From: Viridothelium virens
Lineage: Eukaryota; Ascomycota; Dothideomycetes; Trypetheliales; Trypetheliaceae
NCBI GenBank assembly: GCA_010094025.1
Contig: ML991805.1
Span: forward strand, 124,001-188,000
Length of the DNA: 64,000 nucleotides
Direction: 5' to 3'
Shown here piece after piece: positions 23,978-34,976 of this stretch; position 1 is the first letter of the stretch; each line of letters begins with the position of its first letter. The notes beneath the pieces are model-generated. The model ran no database searches. It saw only the letters and a list, made by a program, of their open reading frames with translations, and was not told the origin of the DNA. The position numbers and the translations under genes were made by a program.

Positions 23978-25146
23978 ATGAAGCCTCTCAGGTCTGTCTC
24001 GTTGATACTTGCACTCACAGCGAGTTGCAGTGCTTTTCCGTTTGCAAAATTGCTCAAACGACAGACTCTGTCGGATTTGAATGATGGTAGATCACTGTAA
24101 GACTCCGTTAGACAAGAGCTTCAACTAACGAATGCGGTAAAGCGGACATTCTGAATTACGCCTTGACCCTTGAACATCTTGGTCTGTCTGAATCCAGAAG
24201 CCTGCCTACGCGCTGGACACTAACAGAGAGACCAGAGGCAACTTTCTACCGCCAAGGTCTTGCCAATTTCAGCTCATCCGACTTCACCGATGCTGGCTTC
24301 AACTCTTCTCTTTACCAAAACATCCAACGAATCGCCTCCGACGAGAGCTCTCATGTCGACTTCATCACCTCCGCCCTCACTGGTATGATCTCAGCCGGCC
24401 TACATTCCCTATCTAGCTCATTCTAGCTGACCCTACCCGCAACAGCTGCCGGCGCTCCCGCAACCGCCGAATGCACCTACGCCTTCGGCGTCACCTCCCC
24501 CGCCAGCTTCCTCGCCACCGCCAGCATCCTCGAAGGCGTCGGCGTCAGCGGCTACCTTGGAGCAGCCGCTCAAATCGCCAACAAGGCGTATCTCACTGCA
24601 GCCGGCTCGATCCTGACCGTCGAGGCGCGCCATAACGCGTATCTGCGCGCGACGTTGGGGGAGGCGCCCTTCGCGCAGCCCTTCGACACGCCGTTGAGTC
24701 CCGACGAGGTGTATACGCTTGCGCATGGCTTCATCGCCAGCTGTCCGAGTAGCAATCCCGCTATCAAGGTGCGTCCGTTTCCGGGGTTGGCCGTGGATTC
24801 GGCGAATGCGGGGGCTGCAATCACGACGGGGAGCGTGGTTACGGTTGATACCCGGGGATTCAGTCTTGAGCCGAATAGTCCGAGCGCAGTGCTGTATGCG
24901 GCGTTTGTGAGTGTGACGGGACCGGTGTGGACGAATGTGACGGAGCTGCCGGGGAGTGGGGGGACGAAGTTTAGTGTGACGATTCCGCAAGGGGTGGAGG
25001 GGCAGAGCTATCTTGTGTTTACTGGTTGTCGCGATGCGGTTACGGATGACACTGTTGTGGCCGGACCTGCTTTAATTGAGGTATGTGAGACTCCGGTGCC
25101 CATGGTCGTGCGCAATGCTGATGGTACTTAACAGATCTCTGCATAG
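23978..25146 (+). CDS. rds1: Rds1-like secreted ferritin-like domain protein
   Basis: Four exons: 23978-24086, 24143-24382, 24446-25080 and 25135-25146, with introns of 56, 63 and 54 bp; 331 residues. The last exon is only 12 bases and ends ISA-stop; reading through its GTATGT donor would add 16 unrelated residues. A signal peptide (1-20) and a KR site precede the ferritin-like four-helix domain: DILNYALTLEHL (38-49), then RIASDESSHVDFITSALTAA. The ExxH-type pattern matches the Ferritin_2/Rds1 family, whose S. pombe founder responds to stress and nutrients. The C-terminal half has a beta-rich look with VTVDTRGF and VTIPQGVEGQSYLVFTG. Enzymatic activity has not been established for the family. 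Confidence 0.85.
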
Positions 25147-26047
25147 GGTGGGATGGGTGTTGCGGCGCTATCGAGGATCTTAGTTTTAGTTAAGAAGACA
25201 GCCTTACTTCCAAACTCTTATTATCTAGGGTTTTGCTTTATCGGTGCTATAGTCTTGATAGCTCGGGCCCTGTCTCGATTGTTTGACGATAGCATCTAAT
25301 TTCAATCATGGGTCTACGAAAAAATTTCAGCAGGTGATTTCCTTGACTTGTATTGCGAATCGAAGATCATATGAGACAAACTTGCAAGTGTGGATGGATC
25401 TCCCTCTTGATAGATTCTTGCAGTCACTTTCGCTCCCAACCTGCATTGTCTTCATTTACAAGATCATGACGGCTCTTTTGGTTGAAGGATACTTTATATA
25501 AGCTCAGCGCGGATATGGATGGCGGCGAAAGTGGCAGAGGACAAATTCAGCACTTATCAGCATTCATTGAAGCTGTAGACCAAAGCTTTCCTTGTAATGC
25601 TCTACCATGGCTAAAGTTGTACAGAGTTGTTATGCAAGAATACTGGTGTGAATATTCACCAAAGGGGGATTGGATGCGTTAGAACAGACGAGCTATTCGC
25701 AGAATTAACGACTGACTTTGCCCTTTAAGCGTAGAAAGGATTCCAGGGCTTGAATCCTTCTGCCTAGGTTTACGTATCGCAAGGTAGACCGATAGCAAAA
25801 GCAGAAAGAGTTGTGTTTGCTGGAGAATTGCCGGGAAAATAGCGGATTACACTCTATCTGTGTCACGTCAACCAAAGTCCAGGCTTCATCCTTGCTGCTG
25901 AGCTAGTAGGCACTTTCGCATAGCGTGTCAAACAGCCCATAACCTTCCAGCTTTCGCTAATCAGGCTTTACGATCGACACTGTGAGTACAGATGCTAGGA
26001 GGCAACTGCTTCGCTGTGTGTCTATTTCTGACTGGCATCAAGCAGCA
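25147..26047. other. Intergenic region
   Basis: Nothing supported. Short frames at 25283-25501 and 25482-25682 have no motif. Confidence 0.4.
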
Positions 26048-26572
26048 ATGAACTCCACTGATAGGCAATTACATTTTTCAGAAACTTTCGTAATCAGTTG
26101 CGGTACAGTCACGATCGATATACATACAGCCAAGGTTCTGCTTATCCAATGGCGCAGAACTGGGGAGTACTTCCTTCCAAAAGGTCGAAAGGATATCGGC
26201 GAATCTTTGGAGGAAACAGCCATGCGAGAGACGTACGAGGAGACTGGAATTCCTGTACAGCTTCTCCCTATCAAAATGCAAACCCTTGCTACCGTCTCGA
26301 CCAGAATTGGAGTATCCCAAGAAGTCGAACGTATCAGTGAACCAATTGCTGTCGCTCAGCGTGTATCTGAAGGCAAGCTGAAGATCATTTTCTGGTACGT
26401 TGCACAAGGAGATTCGAACAGAGCTCGAGTAGAAGGTACTCAGCAGGAGAATGAAGAATTTGATACAATCTGGGTTGCTGTTGATAAGGTTGCCTCTACC
26501 CTTTCATTTGAAGACGATCGGCGGATTGCGACCAGAGCTTTGAACTTGATACACAGCAAACTGGAACCATGA
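26048..26572 (+). CDS. Nudix hydrolase
   Basis: A single exon of 174 residues from the ATG at 26048. The frame is open 22 codons upstream, but without an ATG. The Nudix box is complete at 46-68: GRKDIGESLEETAMRETYEE then TGI, fitting G-x5-E-x7-R-E-x-x-E-E-x-G. The preceding YFLPKGR is typical of diphosphoinositol/diadenosine polyphosphate hydrolases of the Aps1/DIPP kind. The enzyme should cleave a nucleoside-diphosphate-linked substrate with Mg2+. The exact substrate cannot be told from sequence. Confidence 0.9.
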   Translation: MNSTDRQLHFSETFVISCGTVTIDIHTAKVLLIQWRRTGEYFLPKGRKDIGESLEETAMRETYEETGIPVQLLPIKMQTLATVSTRIGVSQEVERISEPIAVAQRVSEGKLKIIFWYVAQGDSNRARVEGTQQENEEFDTIWVAVDKVASTLSFEDDRRIATRALNLIHSKLEP

Positions 26573-27215
26573 ATATGTATGCTTCTCAGTGTAAAGCTCG
26601 CATCACTCTACGTGGTGGCCTGGCCTACATAATAAGGGTATGTGAATAGACACATTATTTTAAGTAAGCCCGATCACTTTTCGTATCTCAATTCTCGCCG
26701 TTTCTTTCTTACAGAGAAGAACGGCTTTGTTCTATCCCAAGGAGAAGGGCAATTGTATCTGAGCACTCAATGAGCCTTGCAGTCACTACGCATCCAGGGA
26801 TCTCCCTCCTGGTGCACCAGCAAATGCCCAGAGTTAAGGCGGACCTGAATACCCAGTCGCAGACGATGTAGCCAAGATTCTGGTTCACAGTCAGGATGGC
26901 CTTCATCACTCTTAAGGAACTGGTGAAGATCGGATACCGACAGAGAACACAATGACGACGTGTGCTGATAGTTCATCATAGAACCTAATGGAAATTGTAT
27001 AAAGAGCACATCCCTTGCGGTCAAGTGAATGGTTTTGGCGCCAGTACCACATACGTGTTAATCGATGAGGCTTATGACCACGTATATGAAACATAACTAT
27101 TTGTAATGTTGATCAAGTCGCTGGTCACTGGGCACAAAGAAATTTCAAGGTCATGACAACAAAACCCCATTAACTCAAGCATCGGCTCATTGGTGCTTCT
27201 CGGAATTGAGCGACT

Positions 27216-27254
<39 letters not shown>

Positions 27255-27313
27255 ATAATTCTAAGCTTCCATAACGCTGCACAATCCAGCTCTGCCGCCA
27301 TTATACTGGCAAC
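26573..27313. promoter_or_regulatory. Intergenic region with a pyrimidine tract upstream of the fusion gene
   Basis: Minus-strand frames at 26709-27094 have no motif. A pure T/C tract of about 44 bases, made of T runs and TTTTC repeats, lies at 27211-27254, about 60 bases before the ATG at 27314. Such tracts are common in fungal core promoters and mark transcription starts. Confidence 0.5.
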
Positions 27314-29634
27314 ATGATACCATTAGCTCAACTTCGGGACGAGTATCTCACACACGGCGAGGATCCACTTGCACTCGGGTTCATTTCCATATTCCTCGGT
27401 GGCAGCGTGATCCATCAACAGGATATAAAACATATAATGCGTCGAGGTAGCGATTGGGACGGTGTGGGGATTGTTCGAACCAAGCAGGATATCGTCGCCC
27501 TCATTCGTGATAGACGAGCTAGTCTTCGGGCCTTGCTAGGAATCATTAGAGAGGACAGCACAACGACATCTTGGGAGGTAAGCCAATGACATTGATTGGC
27601 TTACCAGCTTTGACTATTCCATAGGATGCACTAGTCGAGGAAGCTGATTGGCAGGTGCTACGTTTCTCAGGCTGGACGTGTACGGGCTCTAAACGCACAA
27701 TGAGAATCTGGTCGCAAGAGCATCTCGAGGCGGTTGCAAGTTGTAACGAGACTTGTTATTTGGGCGTCCTTTCTCATAAAGTTTGGCACAATATCCGGCT
27801 CCAGCACGAAAGTTTCGGTCCTGGCATTCTTGTGTCTCCTCCAACTGCAGTCACTGACCGTGTATCTATAATGACCGACTTCAACATTCTTCAGATTCCA
27901 TATGGAATAAAACAGGGCACTGTAACTGGGGTATGGCCAGGAGTTGTGTGCGATATTATTCTGACTTCGTGGTGTATGTTTGAGCACTTTCCTGGCCTCG
28001 TCGACTTTCAGAAACGACTTCTCTGGTCCAAATGGCTTCTTGTAAGCAACCTGAAGAGACCTGAGGTCTTAGCTCCATTCTTGTGTCACTGGTATACATT
28101 CAGTCAGGGCTATAAGGATAACCTGGTCATGGACGCTTACAGACTTCTCGAGGGGAATGAGCTAAAAGCATGGTCAACGATGGATTCCAGTTCCAATTCC
28201 TCAAGCAACATGCACGAACCTCTTGTCACCAGCCCTATTACGATTGTAGATGAGTATTCTGGAACACAGAGGGGCATAGGCCCGAAATTTGTTTCCTACC
28301 ATCGACTGGAGATATCGCCAGCAATGAATCCAGGCCGCCTAGTCACCTGGAAAGAAACCGGTGTTACGCATGGGTCTGAATCAAAATGGCAGTCTGGACA
28401 AGACTTTGTTATTCATAGATCTGTCCCTGTCCGGAGTGCCTTTTCCAGTAATTCAGATGGCGAAGAGGCAATGATTGAGCATCGCCAGATAGGCGTCCGC
28501 CACCGTGTCTATATCAAGACTGCAGACACTTTTCTGGATGAGCTTGATGCTATGAAACAACTCGAGTGTTTTGTTCCTAAGCGCAATCTTCAAAATATCA
28601 TTGCCGTCGACAGGGGGAGCAAGCGAATTCTATACGAATACTTTGACGGCAAATCACTGCTGGATATCAGGACACAGCGTCGTCCCGAGAACTGCGGCAA
28701 CCGCGGCATCTCAGAGATGACCTATCGCTGGCTCTTGAGCATTGAATCTCAAAGGGCTCACGACATGATGCTTGCCTACCGCCTCTCATACTTGCCTAAC
28801 AATATCTACAAGCGTCTCGACCATGAGCCCAAGCTACACCGGTACTTCTTTCATCGTCTGCACAACGACACAAGATTGAAGGAGTTTTATCAGAACGGAA
28901 CACCTACATTTCTTGATCCTCAAGGAAGAGCGACCGGCTCACTCAAAGAGCTCCTGGCCCTTCCTGTTTACGTCAACAACAAGACGTCAAAATGCCTACG
29001 GGAACATTTGGACACAGCAGAAAGTCTTCTCCATCCACAGGCCGAGCACTTTTCTCGTTTGCCATTTGCGTACGGTCTCGGGGACGGCCACGGTGGTAAT
29101 GTTATGGTGGCCGACGAAGAGACTACGATGCCCGTGTTGAGATTTGTCGATTACGAAGTTGCAGGGTACAATCCGATCTTGCTCGAGTTAGCCAAGCCGA
29201 TATATCATGATTGCTTTTACAACGCGCTATGGGGCGACCTTCTGGCGGATGACCTTCGGCACCCTACAAAGGCGCATATTCCAAAGGTTCGTTGGCACGT
29301 TGGGCAAGGTGGCGTGTACATCGAATACGACCTGCACATGAGCTTTCTCGACAAAGCTTTGGCGACGACAAAATTCGAATATCTTGTTTGCCCGATTCTG
29401 CAACATATTCATCAGCAATATGGTCCCGAAAGTTTGCTCCAAGAATCTGAGACCGCTCTTGGACATGCATTGCTCTGTTGTGCTATGCTATCAAGGGACT
29501 TCTCTCACCGTGCAGACCTCTTTTTTCTCAATCTTGCCATTGGGGTAGACTTGGTGACCGATATGAGAGGAACTATTGATAAGATTTTTGGCTTGCAGAA
29601 CTGGCCAGCGAAGGGGTCGCTCAACCGTGTGTAG
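27314..29634 (+). CDS. Nucleotidyltransferase-like / APH-like kinase fusion protein
   Basis: Exons 27314-27577 and 27625-29634 join across a 47 bp GTAAGC...CATAG intron in phase 0 to give 757 residues. The N-terminus has FISIFLGGSV (23-32) and, 15 residues on, SDWDG (46-50): the GGS...DxD arrangement of polymerase-beta-fold nucleotidyltransferases, although a third carboxylate is not obvious. Residues 90-370 have no clear domain. The C-terminal half looks like an aminoglycoside/choline-kinase-type phosphotransferase: VYIKTA (lysine 386), LYEYFDGKSL, a catalytic loop GLGDGHGGNVMV (572-583) where APH has HGDxHxGN, and FVDYEVAG (595-602) as the metal-binding IDWE motif. I know no established fungal enzyme with this pair, so the substrate is unknown. 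The kinase half is the surer part. Confidence 0.7.
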
Positions 29635-30852
29635 GGAGTGCATTGCTGCGAAAGGGTGGGGTGGATCAGGTACGGAATTGTCAAGTCTGCATACGACCTC
29701 AACTTGAAACTTCCATTTCTAATTGGCTAGGGTCAAGACTGAACTGAAAGCAGGATCACCTTGATTGAAGTATCGAGGTTCAGGAAATTCTTGTCCGGTA
29801 GTTCCGGCAAAGAACGGAATGACTTCTGAATATTACCTGCCGCTTTCCGCCTTGTGATCCTCATCAGTGCTAATCTATTCTCCCTCCCTCCCGTTTCGCC
29901 ATTGGCTATGACGTCTATTGCGACACTCGCATCGTTCTGGATACTCTAGAAGATCGGTACGGTGAAAGTCCTTGGAGGTTAAGAGGTCCTGTAGAGCATG
30001 GTGTGAATGCTTTTAAAGAGCCATCCGATGCATTGCGGAACCCCTGATCTAACCAGAACGGGCGATTGTCTAACAGCGGCTTGTTTCCCCAATCACAACT
30101 AATTATTAGCTATCTTAGATTGACTGCCGATTGAGTAGATCGATCTTGCTGATTGGACTCTAAGCCTATACGTAATTCTGCCGGCCGAAATCTTGATCCA
30201 AGGCGACGTGTGCTGCTGTAATAAGCCGATCAGAGGTGTGGGACATTAGCGCAACCTGAAGGCCTTCCACCCACTTTGCTACAAATGGGCAATGATAATT
30301 GGCGCAAAATTAAAACACACTCGCCGGTGAAGTCCGACCTCTTCTTGTGTCTCATTTCAGACTATCGTTTATTTCGAAAAGTATCTGACATTGAATCACT
30401 CATCGCTTCATGATTTAGTTTATTGTGGTCTATCTCTAGTTTTCATCATCGTCCATGAAGGCTAATTTCACCCTGCCCTTTGCGCCATGTTCATTAGGGC
30501 AATCAGATGCCCGTCGACCATAGGATTGCCGCAGAATGCCGAATATAGAAAGAAGAGTCACCGGTAGAACGTGCGAAATTTTCTTTGTAACTCAGGTCCT
30601 TATTTTAGAAATCACAGCTGGATCGCATCGGTTGCCCAAAAGGATAGAGGATCTTCGTCTTGTATCTTTCACACCGGGGCTATATATATCTGTTCACCTG
30701 TTAACGACTGATACTCCTGCGTCGACCGGACAGATTTAGATCTGTCCAACGATTGAGTAGTTCATTTGTCTGATATCCAGTCAGGATCGCCGGCGAAGTC
30801 GTGGTGATTTACACACCCAAGGTCTCTTGCCAATTTGTCAAGCTTCGCAGTC
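29635..30852. other. Intergenic region
   Basis: About 1.2 kb with stops in all frames at normal density. No gene, repeat or RNA supported. The right end presumably promotes the methyltransferase gene. Confidence 0.4.
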
Positions 30853-31695
30853 ATGGCCTCCTCAAGCGACGTAACCGCAAACCTCACGAATTCGTTCAAC
30901 AACGCAGCGGATACGTATGAGCGACGCATGGGCACAGCAACTCGCGCTGTTGCTCGCCATATCATATCATCGTTGCCTTCGTTACCTCCAAACCCTACGA
31001 TCTGTGATAATGCCTGCGGCACCGGCGCCATTACAAAGGCATTTCTGGATCGTTATCCGCACGGACATGTGTATGCAACTGACAACTCGCCAGGTATGGT
31101 GGAACTCATGCGTCAGAATATCGATCAAAGTGGCTGGAGTGGCAAAGTGAAGGTCGAAGTGATGGACAGTGTCAGACTTCATTTGCCTGACAACTCGGTC
31201 GACGCCAATACCATGAACTTTGGGATATTCTTCACGTCGGATGCACAGCGAGCTGCGGACGAGATCTATCGCACAGTTAGGAAGGGAGGAGTCGCGGTGG
31301 TGACTTGCTGGAAAGATTATGAACTGTTCTCAATCATGCTTGACGTTCAGGATATCATAAAGCCTGCCAAGATGCTGGAAGCCATGCCTTCTCTGGAGAA
31401 ATGGAGGGATCCTAGCACGCTTGAGACAAAGCTGCGTTCTGCTGGTTTTATGAATGTGGTAATGGAGGCACTTCCGGTCATTCTTAGCGGAAATTCAACG
31501 TCAGAACTGGTTGAATCGGTTGCAGAAAACCTCAGAGGAGTGATTGGGGACCAATGGACCGCGGAGGAGAAAGGAAAGCTTTACATCGCGACCGAGCAGG
31601 TACTGACCAATCGAAAGAAAAGGTATCTCGCCGTCGACACTGATGATCAAAAGGGCATTTCTTGGACTGCATGGATTGCAACGGCTGAGAAATGA
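30853..31695 (+). CDS. Class I SAM-dependent methyltransferase
   Basis: A single exon of 280 residues from the ATG at 30853. Motif I is ICDNACGTGAITKAF (50-64), the ribose-binding acidic strand is VYATDNSPGMVELM, and LPDNSVDANTMNFGIFF occupies the motif IV position. The layout matches the small methyltransferases (Methyltransf_25/UbiE-like) that fungi use in secondary metabolism and small-molecule modification. It lacks targeting or membrane segments. The neighbouring P450 and Zn2Cys6 gene, 5-10 kb away, would fit a metabolic role, but the Kre6 gene lies between, so a cluster is only a possibility. Confidence 0.8.
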   Translation: MASSSDVTANLTNSFNNAADTYERRMGTATRAVARHIISSLPSLPPNPTICDNACGTGAITKAFLDRYPHGHVYATDNSPGMVELMRQNIDQSGWSGKVKVEVMDSVRLHLPDNSVDANTMNFGIFFTSDAQRAADEIYRTVRKGGVAVVTCWKDYELFSIMLDVQDIIKPAKMLEAMPSLEKWRDPSTLETKLRSAGFMNVVMEALPVILSGNSTSELVESVAENLRGVIGDQWTAEEKGKLYIATEQVLTNRKKRYLAVDTDDQKGISWTAWIATAEK

Positions 31696-32347
31696 TTGAC
31701 CTACTGTACGGCACAAGTAAGGGGAACCCGCAATCGCTATACTGTAGCAAAGCCTGCAAAGTCAGTGAGAACCGTGGCGAAGCCATTCGAAAGCGCAATG
31801 AGTCAGTGTTCAATCATACTTATTATTTTGTCCTGCTAAGTTCTAGCTGCCCATGTTAAGTAGCCAATGCTCATGCATATAAAACCTATTCCAAGGTGTC
31901 AATGTCGTCCAAAGCATTAAAATTTACACATTTCGTAATATGTTAACAATACTGTAGTCCGCCAAATACCTGTTCATTGTTCATTGCTGATGTCGCGTAT
32001 TTTTTTTTCCCTGGTGGAAGAGGTGTTGAGGGCGTTTGTTCCAAGACAAGATAACCTAGTTGCTGCATGATCCCCTTTTCCAGCTCCGGAGGGAATCTGT
32101 CATAAGTCATGGGATTCGAGAAATAGAAAACTAAAAGAGTAAGGCGACCGAGTGTGTATTAGGGACCCAAAGCAGAGCCTGACGTGATGTGCACTAAAAA
32201 TCCTAGAAGTTCAAGGCAGTGACCAGTGCTGAAAGGTCGTCGGGCTGTCTCATGGGGCCGCGATCGGCGGAACGTATGAAGAAATAATATGGGAGTGGAC
32301 TTGTGGAAAGAAAACTGTCGTACCGAAGGAGGACTGAGATTTCTCCC
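31696..32347. other. Intergenic region between convergent genes
   Basis: AT-rich around 31,800-32,000, with no supported gene. It contains the 3' regions of the methyltransferase and the Kre6-like gene. Confidence 0.4.
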
Positions 32348-34976
32348 TCAGCATCCGTCCATGAGAATATTCAGCGGCCTCTGATATCCGGCAGCGCTCC
32401 AAGACTGATTTCAATTAGAACATATCACCAAAGATCCTTCGCCGACATGACTTACCGTATAATTTGGATTATTGTATGCCTCCGGATGCTTTTTAATGTA
32501 TTCCGTGGTCTCGTACCCAGGTGGATCACACGTCACCATCTCTTGGCCTTTTTCCTGATACCATCTAACATAGTCGATTCTCATCACCGTCGGGAACCGC
32601 AGGTTCGCCCAGTCAAGATTGCTCCAAGATGTGCTGAGCCCCAGGTTCATGACTAAACTCATTGGTTCCTCGGAGATAAGGCGGGGTCCGACATTGCCGT
32701 TCTGTCCTATAGCGCGCCCGTCCAAATGCCAAGTAACGTCATTTGCGGCGAACCAGGTAATCTGGCCGTCTTCGCCGCCGCCCGGTGTATACTCGAAGGC
32801 GTATTTCTGGTAAAATCGACCATCATACCAAGAGTTGTTGATCATCGTATCCGAGCTGAGTGCCTGCTGGTACGGTCCACCAACGTAACTGTTTGGATAA
32901 CTAAGGTTGTAGTCGGGAAACTCAGTATACTGACGATCGGGCATGTACCAGACATCAAAGGGTGCGACTTGGTAGCTTTGCGTGACGAGTCCAACCTGAC
33001 TTACTTGGTCCGCACTGGCTTCGAGGATGTCAATCTCGGGAGCGCCGCGGCCATTGCCAGGGGTGGGATGGTCTTGGCCACCACAGGTACAAGATGGGAG
33101 ACGTTGGCCGGGTAAGTTAGAGAGACCACCGTGGTCTGACTGGTTCGGGGTAATACCTGCGTCGCAGGAGTCATATGTATAAGGCCACATGCCATCCGTG
33201 GTTGCAAGGTAGCCAGGGCGTCCAAGATTCCCCATGGTCCAAACGCCAGGCCACAGCCCCTGGAATCCTCCTGGTCCAGGTAACGATACGGACACCTCGA
33301 AGCGGCCGCCTTTTAAACAGAGCTGGTTCCACGAATGTAGCATGCCGGAACGGAACTGAAGGCCGTGGTTCACGAATCTGTCGAGACGGAGTTCAAGAAC
33401 GCCATTATAAGTCGTCACTGCATCCGGATCGTAGTAATCGAGGTCTTTCGTTGCGCCATACCAACCATCAAAAGCGTAAAAAAAGGGATCATCACCGGGA
33501 TAGAACGTGCGGTTTTGGTCATTGAACTCGTCACTAAAGACAAGCACGAGATTTTCGCCGTTCACTCCGGGGGCTGTCAAGGCAGACTGAGGAGTATCTG
33601 GGTCGATGAGACCTGAGCGAATATTTTGCAGAAGCGGGTACTTCCTGTCATTGACCCAAGCCCATGACTGTGGTGGCGGCTGCTTACCATAGCCAGGCAT
33701 CTGATCCAACGGTGTGACGTATGGGTAGTCAAGCAGCCATGTGCCAGTGTAGCTCAGGACTGGAAGGACAATGAAAACGAAGACGAGGCCTCCCAACATT
33801 AGGAACATTCCGATAGTTGATACGAAATTGTCTTTAGAAAAGTGATCTCGCCATCGGGGCCTGTATCGCACATCATCATCAGCTCCGGGCATGTGCATAT
33901 CATCGTCAAACTCCTTGTCTGAGACGAAAAGAGGGAACGTGTGGCCGGCATCCTCGACACCAGGTCCGGTCAAGCTATCGTCCAGGAAAGGGTAGAAGAG
34001 CTTTTCAGAGTCAGTGCTGTGGATGGACTTTTCCGGACTCTCGGTTCTCTTGGGTTGTTCAGACAGCTGCTTTTCTGAATTGCTGTCCGGCAAGGCCACT
34101 GCAGAGCACTTACGCGACTCAGAAGCGTACACTGGGTTCGTAGAGTTTTTGCGACTATGGCCCGCCGGATTGAAGTACCTTGTGAAATCAAAGCCTAGGT
34201 CGCTGATGCTCTTTGGAGGGCGCCGAAGTCTTGGTGGTAGAGAATTCGAGCTCCGCATTCCTTCATTGATTGCTCTGGCGCTGGCTCTGGGAGCGATGAG
34301 AGGGCCAGACTTTCTGCTCCTTGACATTTGGTTCCCGGATACGAGTTTCACATTTGATAGTCCGGATGCATTGATTTGCTTGCTCGGGGACCTAGCTTCT
34401 TCGACGCTTTCTGTGCTTGAGTTTTCATCAATGCTTATTCTGTGGCGAAGCGATCGCCCGGGCGATGATGATTTCGAGGTTCGTTCAACTACCACTTTTG
34501 GAGCCGCACCAAGTCCATCATGCTCCCGTTTAGCAGCCACCAGGACACTCGCAATCTTCTCTCGAGGACCTAGTTCGTGTGATTCAGCGATAAATTTGAT
34601 AAGATAGAGAACGCAACGAACTTAGATCTCTCCTGCCGGCACGTATGGTCTCTTTAGGCCCGTCACTGAAGGGCGGTGCATCCTCAAGTCCCCCTGTCGT
34701 AAATCTGCGGGACCTCTCAGTTTCTCGTATTGCTGCAGCTACTTTCTCGGCATGTAGAGAAGAGGATGTTCGTCCAGACTGGTGACTCCTCCTTTCTTCC
34801 TGCCATCCTTCCCCTACTCTCCTCGCTTCCTCAATATCTTGAACAGCGGCAGAGACCATTTGTGCATGTCGATGCTCGCCTGGACCTTCAAGTATTTGGG
34901 TAAGGCTAGCACGCGATACCTCACGAGACGGAGGGGATGTGGAGAGCGATCGACTTTTTGCGCGTAATGGAGCCAT
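32348..34976 (-). CDS. KRE6: Kre6/Skn1 family protein for beta-1,6-glucan synthesis (GH16)
   Basis: Modelled as exons 34976-34667, 34620-32456 and 32404-32348, 843 residues. The last 51 bp intron is well supported: GTAAGT...ATCAG, followed by a 19-codon exon ending NILMDGC, the conserved Kre6 terminus. The first, 46 bp (GTGACG...CTAAG), is tentative. A long S/R-rich cytoplasmic N-terminus is followed by a transmembrane helix (about 370-394) and a lumenal GH16-like domain with the catalytic signature EIDILE (632-637), WPGVWTMG and SCTCGG. Yeast Kre6 is a type II membrane protein of the ER/Golgi and cell surface needed for beta-1,6-glucan. The N-terminal arm is longer than in yeast, with an extra helical stretch (about 105-140). 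Family assignment is firm. Confidence 0.9.
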
